Source of the DNA: Pavlovales sp. CCMP2436
Taxonomy: Eukaryota > Haptophyta > Pavlovophyceae > Pavlovales
Direction of reading: 5' to 3'
Assembly (NCBI GenBank): GCA_026770615.1
Contig: MU631329.1
Location: forward strand, 411,765 to 428,914
Length of the DNA: 17,150 bases
Position 1 is the stretch's first letter. Each line of letters begins with the position of its first letter. The notes under the pieces are model-generated. The model saw only the letters and a program-made list of their open reading frames with translations. It had not been told where the DNA came from and searched no databases. Below, piece by piece: positions 8,374 through 15,889 of this stretch. The position numbers were made by a program, and so were the translations under genes.

Positions 8374-9505
8374 ATCGCCGCCGACAGAGCAGCCTATGGG
8401 GGTGAAGGCGATGACATCAACGACGACCCGCCGCCGCCAAGACTCGGACTCAGACGACGATGACGCGCCGCCGCCGCTGCGCACCGCCACGCCGACTTCT
8501 ATTTCCGAGCCATCCTCAGAGCCTTCCTCTGAGCCATCCTCTCCGCCGATCGTTCGCCCGACCGGCGACCTCCGCGTCGGGCTGCGACAGCAGCCACGAC
8601 ATAACTACACGGCCAACGTGGTCCTACTCGCCGCCGACGTGCCGACGCCTGAGAACTTCAAGGACGCCATGGCCGGCGACTACAACAATGATTGGACCAC
8701 TGCCATCATCGCTGAGCTCGAGTCCCACCGTGTTCTTCACACATGGGACGAGGTCTCCATCCGCGAGCGAGCGCCGATCCCGACCAAATTCGTCTTCAAG
8801 GTCAAGCCTCAAGTCGACGGGACGGTTGACAAGTGCAAGGCGCGCATCGTCGCGCAAGGATTCCGGCAAATCCCAGGTCTCCACTACGACGAGACCTACT
8901 CCCCGACACTAAACTACGACTCGTTGCGTTTACTCTTCGCTCACGCCGCCTTCATGCGCAAGCCTGGCGACTCTCGCTGGCAAGTCTGCAGCGCAGATGT
9001 GTCATCAGCATACCTCAACGCTGAGGTCCCCGACTCGGAACAACTCCACCTCGGATACCCACCGCTCTACCAGGCCAAGGTCATCGCGCCGCCTGGCTTC
9101 AAGGTCGCGCTGCGCTGTCGCAGCGCCTTCAACGGTCTCAAGCAGATTGGCCAACTCTGGTGGAAGACTAATCTCGACATCATGGAACGCATCAAGTTCC
9201 ACCGCATCGACGCCTCCTGGTCTGACTACTGCCGCATCCGTGAGGACGGTTCCATCGACCTTGCGGGCTTGTTCGTGGACGACTTCCTTCTGCTCTCGAG
9301 CTCTCCAAGCCCAACGGCCTGCGCAGAGATCGTCGACGAGCTCAAGGGGTTCTACGACATCCGCTTCCTCGGCCCCATCAAGACCTTCCTCTGCGTCAAC
9401 GTTGAGCAGGATGAGAAGAGCATCACAATGACGATGCCTCTCTACATCGCGACCTGCCTCGAGCGCTTCGACCTCTTGGGCATCTCCACGAAGAAGTCCC
9501 CATGA
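8374..9505 (+). pseudogene. pol: copia reverse transcriptase, frame-separated
   Basis: This frame differs from the integrase frame and from the RNase H frame. After an Asp/Ser-rich acidic linker (DSDSDDDDAPPPL and repeated EPSS units) come RT hallmarks: KFVFKVKPQVDGTVDKCKAR, the catalytic Asp in SADVSSAYLN (8996-8998), FNGLKQIGQLWW, and the catalytic pair in FVDDFLLL (FVDD at 9272-9283). All three metal-binding Asp are present. The frame ends at TGA 9503-9505 after STKKSP, and homology resumes in the next frame, so a one-base loss broke the polyprotein. It would copy element RNA to cDNA in the particle. Confidence 0.92.
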
Positions 9506-10278
9506 TGATCGACCTCGACAAGCACGACAACTCGGATGAGCCCGAGCTACTCGATCGCGAGGGCAGCTCCAACTTCCACTCCATGGTCGGAGCGCTGCTC
9601 TTCATCTCCAACACCTGTCGGCCGGACGTCGCTTTCGCATCAACCTTCCTCGTGCGCTCGATGGCATCTCCGACCAGCTCTGCACTCGACGCCGCCAAGC
9701 GCGTCTGGCTCTACCTCGGCGGCTCGACAAACCAAGGTTTCCTCTATTGCAGCTCCAAGGCGTGCACGGAGGAGACGCTTCCACACCTAGTGGCCTACGT
9801 CGACTCCGACTGGCCAGCCGAACTCGAGCGCCGCCGCTCGACAACTGGGTATGTCTTATTCTTTGCAGGCGCGCCTGTCAGCTGGCGCTCCTCTCGGCAG
9901 TCCATCACCACGCTCTCGTCGACAGAAGCCAAGTACCTCGCCCTCGCCGACGCCGGCAAGGGAGCCATCTACTTCTGCGCCATCATCAACGACATGGGCA
10001 TCATCAAGGTCGACGCCCCGCTCTCGCTCTTTGAGGACAACTACAAGGGCACGATCAACCTCGCGCACAACCCCAAGTTCAACTCGCGCACCAAACACAG
10101 AGACATCCGGCATCACTTCATTCGCGACTGTGTCGAGCACAAGGTCATCTCCATCCAGAAGCTGGGCACCAACGACAACATCGCTGACGGCTTCACCAAG
10201 CCGCTCGGAGGCACCCAGTTCAAGCTCTTCGCGAAACTGATCACGGACGTGATCAAGCCAACGACCAAGTTCAAGTAG
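9502..10278 (+). pseudogene. pol: copia RNase H and RT C-terminal end
   Basis: The sequence continues the RT thumb region (SMVGALLFISNTCRPDVAFA) and then gives Ty1/copia RNase H: YVDSDW (Asp 9802-9804), RRSTTGYVLFFAGAPVSW, LSSTEAKYLAL, FEDNYKGTINLAHNP, RTKHRDIRHHFIRD and NIADGFTKPL. The frame is intact to TAG at 10276-10278. The ATG at 9502 overlaps the preceding stop and is not a biological start; the segment belongs to the gag-pol polyprotein. Only 22 bases lie between the stop and the foldback element. No polypurine tract is seen there. Confidence 0.92.
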
Positions 10279-10300
10279 CAATTTATAACTTTGGCGTTTT

Positions 10301-10829
10301 GGAGAAGAAATGCTCTGTCTGACGTATCCTGTGGGTGCGCTGACGTATCCCGTCCGATCTTAGTCAGTTTGTATCCAAACAGGCTTCAAAATTGTATCCC
10401 AACCAAAAATCGTATCCACACGCGCCGTTCGGAATAAAGTATCCGAAAAGGCTTTAAATCCGTATCTCAACCGAAAATCGTACCCACATGCGCAGATCGG
10501 AAAATCGTATCCGCAAACTCGCACGAACGTATCTAGCGATAAAACGTATCCCACAGGTGCTCTCACGTACCCAATATGTAGTGATCGAGGATCGTACCCA
10601 CGCCACGCCAAAAAATCGTATCCCAGAGACCAGGGCGCGGTTCACGCGGCCGAGCGCGAGCGTGATGCTCCGCATGCTGCGCGCCACCAGGAGCGGTGTG
10701 CTCGGCGCGGCGGTGCTTGTCCTCGCGCAGACGCGCGAGCCGACCTCGGCGATGCCCAGGCGCGACACCCCTCCGCCCGGCGTGGCGCCCCCCGCCCAGC
10801 GGCCGCGCATCGACGCGTCGGCTCGAGCG
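10301..10829 (+). repeat. Left outer terminal inverted repeat
   Basis: The repeat pairs with 12303-12827 (position x maps to about 23132 minus x). The left copy carries four extra bases near 10317-10323, and only scattered substitutions are seen otherwise. It contains the GTATCC array (10324-10623) and the 5' part of an open frame from ATG 10665. Matching stops abruptly at GAGCG (10829). Confidence 0.85.
10324..10623 (+). repeat. Ordered GTATCC array (14 copies)
   Basis: GTA[T/C]C[C/T] begins at 10324, 10345, 10371, 10394, 10412, 10439, 10462, 10480, 10507, 10529, 10546, 10567, 10594 and 10618. Spacing cycles through about 26-27, 22-23 and 17-18 bp, giving a 66-68 bp higher-order unit (10345, 10412, 10480, 10546). 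The mirrored array lies at about 12509-12806 in the right arm. It ends 42 bp before the ATG at 10665, so it may be a transposase-binding array, a promoter-like region, or both. Confidence 0.8.
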
Positions 10830-11366
10830 TGGAGTTTCCCCGTCGTCAGATGGACGGGGCACCGTGAGGGAGGCCAAGCTGCTCGCGCTGGTGGACGTCG
10901 AGGCGCGACATCAAGGCGCGTCGGCGGTGCAGCCGCGCCCCTTGGCGAGGCCGTGGCGAGGCGCTCGCCGCCTCCGCCGCCTCGCCGCCGCCCGCGGCCG
11001 AGCGCGTGGTCCCGAGTGCGACACGCCGAGGACGCACGACTGAGCAGCTCCGGGCTCACGCCGCCACCTCCACGGCGCGGCAGCAGTTCCGACTTCGCGA
11101 CCGCGCAGTCAAACGCCTGGTCGGCGGTGTGGCCGGAGGTGGACGACGCGGAGTGCCAGGCGAGCTTCGAGGCCGAGCAGACGCGCGCGCTTCAGTGCGC
11201 GCACGACGACCCGCTCCAGCACCACCTGCGCATGCCGCTCGCAGCACTGCAGGCCGTGCCATCCCATGTGGGGTATGGTCCAAGACTGTTGCGGCGCACA
11301 AGAGTGGTTAGGCGAGCTTCAGGCGAGGCTGACGCTGCAACCTATAGACGACTCGCCATTACCTAG
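10665..11366 (+). CDS. Left-arm open frame, signal-anchor-like N-terminus, unknown
   Basis: ATG 10665 is preferred over 10488, which lies inside the GTATCC array. The product begins MLRMLRATRSGVLGAAVLVL: basic residues and then a hydrophobic stretch, like a signal peptide or type II membrane anchor. A Pro/Arg-rich region follows, then NAWSAVWPEVDDAECQASFE and HLRMPLAALQ, which match the right-arm gene at 11960-12126. Beyond about 11260 the similarity to the right arm stops and the frame runs on through unrelated sequence to TAG about 11364. I recognise no family. This is probably a truncated gene copy and may not be expressed. Confidence 0.4.
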   Translation: MLRMLRATRSGVLGAAVLVLAQTREPTSAMPRRDTPPPGVAPPAQRPRIDASARAWSFPVVRWTGHREGGQAARAGGRRGATSRRVGGAAAPLGEAVARRSPPPPPRRRPRPSAWSRVRHAEDARLSSSGLTPPPPRRGSSSDFATAQSNAWSAVWPEVDDAECQASFEAEQTRALQCAHDDPLQHHLRMPLAALQAVPSHVGYGPRLLRRTRVVRRASGEADAATYRRLAIT

Positions 11367-11379
11367 GCCAACTGCAGTC

Positions 11380-11547
11380 TTACAGGCCGTTAATAAGCGT
11401 TGTTGAGTCGCAGCCAGCGGACTGACCGACTGTAATTTATCTGTATCTCTAATAATCATATTACTATTAGGTATAATTTTATATATTATTATACACATTT
11501 AATTTTATTAAAGCATTTAATTATGAGCCTGCGTCAGAGCTCTTAGA
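11380..11547. other. AT-rich centre of the foldback element
   Basis: This is the unpaired spacer between the two arms. It is strongly AT-rich (for example ATATATTATTATACACATTT) and has no open frame of note. It could act as the loop of an extruded hairpin or as a terminator region for the convergent arm genes. Confidence 0.55.
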
Positions 11548-12126
11548 TCAGCCTGACTTGAGCTTGAAACGTACCGCCAGCCCGAACCCCCCTACATTAA
11601 TATATATATAGCGGCTCGGCGTTTGCAACAGGTCGGCATTCCAGCCCTCAAGGTTGAGGTTGTGGTCGGCCATCCAACCTGCGCAGTTCTCGTAGACCAG
11701 CACGTACGACAGTGGCAGCTCGTGGAACCTTTGCAGGAAATCTGCCCCGCGTGGCTCCTTGTATTCTGTACGAATTTTGAGGGTCATCGCATCAAACACG
11801 CGGCCGGCGACTGCGGGAAAGGCGATGCGCCTGCGATAGCAGTCGACGTCAGACTTGACACGCGACAAATACTGGGTGCTGTCTTCGAAGAGCTCCCCCT
11901 TCCTCTTGTCCAGCAGGTGCAGCATATGCCAGGCGCAGAACAGACGGCGCGGCACAACCTGCAGAGCTGCGAGCGGCATACGCAGGTGGGGCGGGAGCAC
12001 GCAGCCAGGCGCGCTCTGAAGCGCGCGCGTCCGCTCGGCCTCGAAGCTCGCCTGGAACTCCACGTCGTTCACCTCCGGCCACACCGCCGACCAGGCGTTC
12101 GACTGCGCGAGCGCAAAGTCGCCCAT
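11548..12126 (-). CDS. Right-arm gene, unrecognised 192-residue frame
   Basis: The frame runs from ATG 12126 to the stop near 11548. It starts MGDFALAQSNAWSAVWPEVN, matches the left arm for about 55 residues, then continues with sequence the left arm lacks: CAWHMLHLLDKRKGELFED, SRVKSDVDCYRRRIAFPAVA and PLSYVLVYENCAGWMADHN. Composition is that of a real folded protein rather than a chance GC-rich frame. The frame may extend upstream of 12126 through a lesion towards the signal-anchor start at 12467. No motif I know of is visible: no DDE triad, zinc finger or nuclease signature that I can name. It may be a captured host gene or an element-specific protein. Confidence 0.55.
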   Translation of the reverse strand: MGDFALAQSNAWSAVWPEVNDVEFQASFEAERTRALQSAPGCVLPPHLRMPLAALQVVPRRLFCAWHMLHLLDKRKGELFEDSTQYLSRVKSDVDCYRRRIAFPAVAGRVFDAMTLKIRTEYKEPRGADFLQRFHELPLSYVLVYENCAGWMADHNLNLEGWNADLLQTPSRYIYINVGGFGLAVRFKLKSG

Positions 12127-12239
12127 GAACCAACTCGGGTTCCACTCTGCGCACTTGAGTCCAGGTGTCGGCGGCTCGAGCAGGCTGAACTACTGCCGCG
12201 GCGCGGAGGTGGCTGCGTGAGTCCGGAGCTACTCGAGCG

Positions 12240-12467
12240 TCATCGTCGCTCTTTGGAACGCCGAAGGGATCTACCCCGGTGCGAGCTGCGCGAGCCCGGA
12301 TGCGCTCGGGCCGGCGCGTCGATGCGCGGCCGCTGGGCGGGGGGCGCCACGCCGGGCGGAGGGGTGTCGCGCCTGGGCATCGCCGAGGTCGGCTCGCGCG
12401 TCTGCGCGAGGACAAGCACCGCCGCGCCGAGCACACCGCTCCTGGTGGCGCGCAGCATGCGGAGCAT
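12240..12467 (-). pseudogene. Right-arm copy of the signal-anchor N-terminus
   Basis: This frame starts at ATG 12467 (mirror of 10665) with the same basic-hydrophobic leader. It leaves the shared sequence at about 12303 and stops at 12240 after a basic tail. In the left arm the corresponding frame stays open into the NAWSAVWPEV domain; here it is out of frame with 11548-12126. A small indel or splice site between 12126 and 12300 would explain this, so the two pieces are probably one broken gene. Confidence 0.45.
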
Positions 12468-12827
12468 CACGCTCGCGCTCGGCCGCGTGAACCGCGCCCT
12501 GGTCTCTGGGATACGATTTTTTGGCGTGGCGTGGGTACGATCCTCGATCACTACATATTGGGTACGTGAGAGCACCTGTGGGATACGTTTTATCGCTAGA
12601 TACGTTCGTGCGAGTTTGCGGATACGATTTTCCGATCTGCGCATGTGGGTACGATTTTCGGTTGAGATACGGATTTAAAGCCTTTTCGGATACTTTATTC
12701 CGAACGGCGCGTGTGGATACGATTTTTGGTTGGGATGCAATTTTGAAGCCTGTTTGGATACAAACTGACTAAGATCGGACGGGATACGTCAGCGCACCCA
12801 CAGGATATCTCAGAGCATTTCTTCTCC
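12303..12827 (-). repeat. Right outer terminal inverted repeat
   Basis: Inverted copy of 10301-10829 with nearly complete identity. The encoded N-terminal 110 or so residues are the same, apart from a Ser-to-Pro change at the inner edge. The near-identity implies a recent origin or homogenisation by gene conversion, in contrast with the diverged inner arms. Confidence 0.85.
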
Positions 12828-12847
12828 TTATCTCCAGCCCTAACCCC

Positions 12848-12848
<1 letters not shown>

Positions 12849-12878
<30 letters not shown>

Positions 12879-12892
12879 ACACACACGCACAC
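12849..12892. repeat. C30 homopolymer plus CA repeat
   Basis: Thirty C residues (12849-12878) are followed by an AC/CGCAC repeat. The tract lies about 38-66 bases before a probable intron acceptor (CTAAACAG at 12915) and may serve as its polypyrimidine tract. Runs of this length often vary in copy number and in assembly. Confidence 0.8.
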
Positions 12893-12915
12893 ATACAACC
12901 CTACCACTAAACAGC

Positions 12916-13559
12916 ACGCGACGCTCGCCGAGCTGGATAAGCTCTTCAAGGAGTCGCACACCTGCCACATCGTAACCGCGCTGCCCGTCCCTCTTGAGGT
13001 AACAGACAGAAACCATAACTTGAATAGTTATTACCATTGTCATCTTTATCATCGTCAGTCTCTTTATTCTCTTTTCCAATTTTTACTTTATTCGTCATTG
13101 CTCTTTGTATTTAAATATGTATATACATATACGTATCAATAGTAATAATAATAATAGCACTATTTCTTTTTTTTATGTGTGTATCTATATCTATATCAAT
13201 ATCTATATATGGCCAGTGTGGGTACATGTATCTCTATCTCTATCTCTATATCTATCTCCCCCCCCCGGAGAATAACCTATCTGACTGTTGCCCCCCCCTC
13301 CCCCCCCGCGCGCGCGCGCACGCGCCGCCGCACAGCCAGGCTCTTTGGCGACGAGGAGATGGTCGTCGGCAAGGTGTGGAACTATCACGAGCTATGTGGA
13401 AAGGGCTTCAAGAAGCAGGGCCTTTGGGTGATCAAACACGAGGACGACCCGGAAGATGACACGGAGGAGCTCTCCAAAGCCTTCTCGCGCGCCAGCCGGC
13501 TCGGGCTGAGGGGCGCCGCTGCACAGGACCTGGCTAATCAAGCTACCGCGCTATGCTAG
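12916..13559 (+). CDS. 3' exons of an unrecognised host gene
   Basis: Exon A (12916-13001) follows CTAAACAG. It is open in one frame only, reading AELDKLFKESHTCHIVTAL, and ends GAG|GTAACA. A 330-nt intron with T-rich, TATCTC-repeat and C-rich parts ends in CACAG at 13335. Exon B reads EEMVVGKVWNYHELCGKGFK, an acidic stretch and a short C-terminus, and stops at TAG 13557-13559. The best acceptor (13335) does not join exon A in phase; acceptors at 13355 or 13358 do. A missed exon or an alternative donor is therefore possible. No family is recognised. Earlier exons are not found before the mobile block, so the gene may have been split or lost its 5' end to the insertions. Confidence 0.45.
13181..13257. 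repeat. TATCTA/TATCTC microsatellite
   Basis: Imperfect hexamer repeats of TATCTA and TATCTC lie inside the intron between 13002 and 13335. They account for the apparent Tyr/Leu/Ser-rich open frames here. Confidence 0.8.
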
Positions 13560-14140
13560 GGTCACATTGATAGTAATTGCATTAGTAGCAACAGTCCCTA
13601 GATGCGACTAGGTTGGCCATGAAGTAACTAATGGCGAGTTGCAGCGCAGTAGTGTCCAGGCTGTAGCGTCTGAAGCGCCTCGCCTGTAGGCGCGTAACCG
13701 TCTTGGCTTAACTCCACGCACTGACGCTGCACGCGCAACCGTCTTGGCTGTTGTAGCAGTGATGACTCGTGCCATCGTCTTGGTCGTCGCCGCTATTCCT
13801 CCGATCAACTGTCGCGACAGCCGCACGTGCAGCGTCAGCCACGCGTGCATAGCGTCAGCCGCGCACGCAGCGTCAGCCGCGCACGCAGCGTCAGCCGCGC
13901 GCAGCTTTCCATCCTTGCGAGACGGTCTCTTCGCGTCGGCCCTGCGGCGTGAGCTCGCAGCGGCCGTAGCTGCCGCGGGCAATCAACCCTGTCGCCTCGT
14001 CCGGCCCCGCGAGCTCGCTGCGCTCGCCACTCCGTGCCCTCCCTCTTCGCGCCATCCAACGCTGCCGCCATAGCCCACCAAGCCCTACGCCGCTGCCGCA
14101 AACCCACGACCGTCCTTTGCGGCGGTGGACACGGCGAAGG
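13560..14140. other. GC-rich intergenic region, no gene called
   Basis: Open frames occur on both strands but are Ala/Arg-rich and driven by composition and by the 18-bp minisatellite at 13832-13905. ACCGTCTTGGCT appears at about 13698 and 13737, with a related copy near 13773, suggesting older tandem duplication with a period near 39 bp. Confidence 0.45.
13832..13905. repeat. 18-bp minisatellite, four units
   Basis: Units start with GCGTCAGCC at 13832, 13852, 13870 and 13888. The second and third are GCGTCAGCCGCGCACGCA-like and nearly identical; the first has a 20-bp spacing. Read on the plus strand it would encode ASAAHA repeats, but no gene context supports translation. Confidence 0.85.
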
Positions 14141-14147
14141 CGCGCAT

Positions 14148-14188
14148 CCCAAGTATTCTACACCTCAATCCAAGTAAAAATACTTGGG
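14148..14188. repeat. Small perfect inverted repeat
   Basis: CCCAAGTATT at 14148-14157 pairs with AATACTTGGG at 14179-14188 across a 21-nt loop. It could be the edge of a small element or a chance hairpin. Confidence 0.5.
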
Positions 14189-14219
14189 TTTCCCTTCCAA
14201 AAAAAATACTCAGGTTACA

Positions 14220-14600
14220 ATCTTCTCCCGGGGACGCTCAGGGGCGATGAGGCGGTCTTCGGAGGAGGGGCACACAGATCACCTATGAGGCGCGCCATGT
14301 TCTTTGGCCGGCGAGGCGCGAGGACCTGGCTCGAGCGTCGGGCGGGGCCGCTCGCAAGCGCTGTCGGACGCGCGCGGACCTCGCCTCGGCGGGGTCGAGG
14401 GGACGGGTGTTATGGCCGGCCTCGCTGCCTCGCCGGCCTGAAGCGCGCTGCTCGAGCCCGGCGGGACGGCTCGTCAAGCGGCTCTCTGTCTCTGTCATCT
14501 AGCAGGCCGCGTTAGAGGCCTGGGCTTATTCAGTTAGAGGCCTCTCCTAATTAGTCCTACAAACGAACTAGGCCCCCCCAGGCTTATAAAATGACGCGCG
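14220..14600. other. No gene supported
   Basis: The plus-strand open frame through here is Arg/Gly-rich and has an opposite-strand open frame of similar quality, so neither is called. GTTAGAGGCCT occurs twice around 14512-14547. The sequence turns AT-richer towards 14600. Confidence 0.4.
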
Positions 14601-14740
14601 TACAGGGTCGTGTGCAATAAGAAGCAAAAGTGTTAAGAAGCTGAGCATCGTTTCTTGCATTGTTTGTATGTAATTTGCTAAGAAGCTCAGCCTCAAGCTT
14701 AAAATTCGCCCTTCTTATTGCCCGCTGGCGATCCCCTGTA
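14601..14740. mobile_element. MITE-like palindromic element, copy A
   Basis: The element begins TACAGGG (14601) and ends CCCCTGTA (14740), giving TA flanks and CAGGG termini like mariner-type elements. A second inner inverted repeat pairs GCAATAAGAA (near 14614) with TTCTTATTGC (14712-14721). It has no coding capacity. It shares its whole layout and about four fifths of its bases with copy B. Confidence 0.6.
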
Positions 14741-14757
14741 TTCGGCTAGACCCCTGA

Positions 14758-14790
14758 GCCTATTCAATAGGTTTCAACCCTATTCAATAG
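14758..14790. repeat. Duplicated 13-nt palindrome CCTATTCAATAGG
   Basis: CCTATTCAATAGG, a palindrome with a single central base, occurs at 14758-14770 and 14778-14790, 20 bp apart, in the short spacer between the two MITE-like copies. Confidence 0.75.
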
Positions 14791-14808
14791 GATGGGTTCG
14801 GCACGCTG

Positions 14809-14965
14809 TACAGGGTGTCGCGGGCAATAAGAAACCGTAGCGTTAAGAAGCTGAGCCTCGTTTTTTGCATTGTTTGTATGTATTTAAGCATTGTTTGTAT
14901 GTTTTGCTAAGAAGCTCAGTCTCAAGCTCAAAACTCGCCCTTCTTATTGCCCGCGATCCCCTGTA
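14809..14965. mobile_element. MITE-like palindromic element, copy B
   Basis: It begins TACAGGG (14809) and ends CCCCTGTA (14965). The inner repeat GCGGGCAATAAGAA (14820-14833) is a perfect 14-bp inverted match to 14941-14954. It also holds AAGAAGCTGAGC and AAGAAGCTCAG blocks, as in copy A. It is longer than copy A because GCATTGTTTGTATG is duplicated within it (about 14865-14900). Confidence 0.65.
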
Positions 14966-14999
14966 GTCGACGAACCGCGCGTCGGGGGCTAGTTGCAAT

Positions 15000-15883
15000 T
15001 CTATCAGAGACCACAAGCGACATTAATTTTATATTTACGCCGCGCGCGGCCGGCGTGGGTGGGTGGCACGCGCCGGCGCTGGTGGCAGCGTTGAGGCGTG
15101 CCGGCCGCGCCAGCGTCTTGAAGAGGTCGAAGTTCGCCACGAAGACGAGTCTTCTCCAGCGCTTGAAGAGCTCGTCCTTGGTGACAGGGGAGGTCGGATA
15201 TCGCCACTGCCCACAGAGAGCCCCGCCCGTTCGCCATCGCCTTCTTCATCGCGGCGCCCGTACGATCGGCGCCGATGCTCTCGGTCATGTCGTGCAGGAT
15301 CGCCGTCACCATGAGAGCGTCGCGCTGCTCCTTGCGTGCCACCGTCTTAGACTTAGAGACCACGGGGTCGGGGACTCTGCCATCCACCACGGCGATGAGC
15401 ACCATCAGCTTGGTCAAGTTGGTGCGTGCAGAGGCCTGCTGGGCGCTCGCCCTGAGCTCACGTCTCTTGATCTCGTACTTGTGCGTGCGCTGCCGCCACC
15501 CTGCGCGCTGGCGGTCGTCCCACTCCAGCCGCGACCAGCGCGTTCGCCACCACCTCCCCGGCAGCAGCCTCCTCCGCCAATATCAGGGCGCGCTGCTCGT
15601 AGTGGTCGTTGCACCACTCGGGGCGCATGCCCGCCGGCGCGTACTTGCTCTCGCCCGCGTCCTCGCGTGCTTGGCGAGCAGCAGCATCGACCAGGTTCTT
15701 GGAGCCGCCCTTCAGCGCCTCGTAGCCGCCTCCTGCTGAGCGCCGGCGCGCGCGCGCGTCGAGGGGATGGGCATGGTTGGTTCGATGCGGTCCCCCTGCA
15801 CGAACGGCCGCGAGTTTTGTCACCGGGGTTGGTTGGCTACACTCGACACGAGCCGCTGAGTGCAGCTGTCGTATCGGTTTCAA
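15000..15883 (-). pseudogene. Frameshifted gene relic, unknown product
   Basis: Three minus-strand frames follow one another with coding-like composition. The first piece (15883 to about 15535) includes YAPAGMRPEWCNDHYEQRAL. The second (about 15535 to 15210) reads WDDRQRAGWRQRTHKYEIKR, then NLTKLMVLIAVVDGRV and AILHDMTESIGADRTGAAMK. The third (about 15210 to 15010) has VTKDELFKRWRRLVFVANFD. Two frameshifts, near 15535 and 15210, break it. It is basic and helical-looking, and I recognise no domain. The frames next to each break overlap, as expected after indels. It could be an old element gene or a dead host gene. No intron signals fit these joints well. Confidence 0.4.
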
Positions 15884-15889
15884 ACGAAC

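Larger units (their letters stand above)
3457..10300 (+). mobile_element. Degenerate Ty1/copia retrotransposon, no 3' LTR seen
   Basis: The order gag, zinc knuckle, protease, integrase, reverse transcriptase, RNase H is the Ty1/copia (Pseudoviridae) order; in Ty3/gypsy elements integrase comes last. Catalytic landmarks are present for integrase (HSDVLGP), RT (FVDD) and RNase H. The reading frame changes at about 4160, 4517, 4965, 5650, 6370, 8373 and 9503. In-frame stops lie at about 4656, 5335, 5974, 6427, 6667 and 7972, so the copy is dead. The left edge is a guess: TGTTGAGG at 3457 resembles a copia LTR start. The right edge is set by the foldback element that begins at 10301. No repeat of the 5' leader is found downstream, so neither LTR can be proved. 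Confidence 0.85.
10301..12827. mobile_element. Foldback-type element with long inverted repeats
   Basis: Nearly the whole 2.5 kb is an inverted repeat around an AT-rich centre (about 11380-11550). The outer arms, about 527 bp, are almost identical; the next roughly 400 bp of each arm are related but diverged. Both ends read GGAGAAGAAATGCTCTG inwards. I see no clear target-site duplication (left flank GGCGTTTT, right flank TTATCTCC). No transposase domain is recognisable, so it is either non-autonomous or of a family I do not know. It lies at the 3' end of the copia relic, probably inserted in or beside its lost 3' LTR. Confidence 0.75.

Noticed and set aside
10488..10664. Upstream extension of the left-arm open frame to an earlier ATG
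   Set aside because: This part lies inside the GTATCC array and has no protein-like composition; the ATG at 10665 begins the hydrophobic leader.
13832..13905. Possible CRISPR-like repeats
   Set aside because: Units are adjacent 18-bp tandem repeats without unique spacers, in a eukaryotic context.
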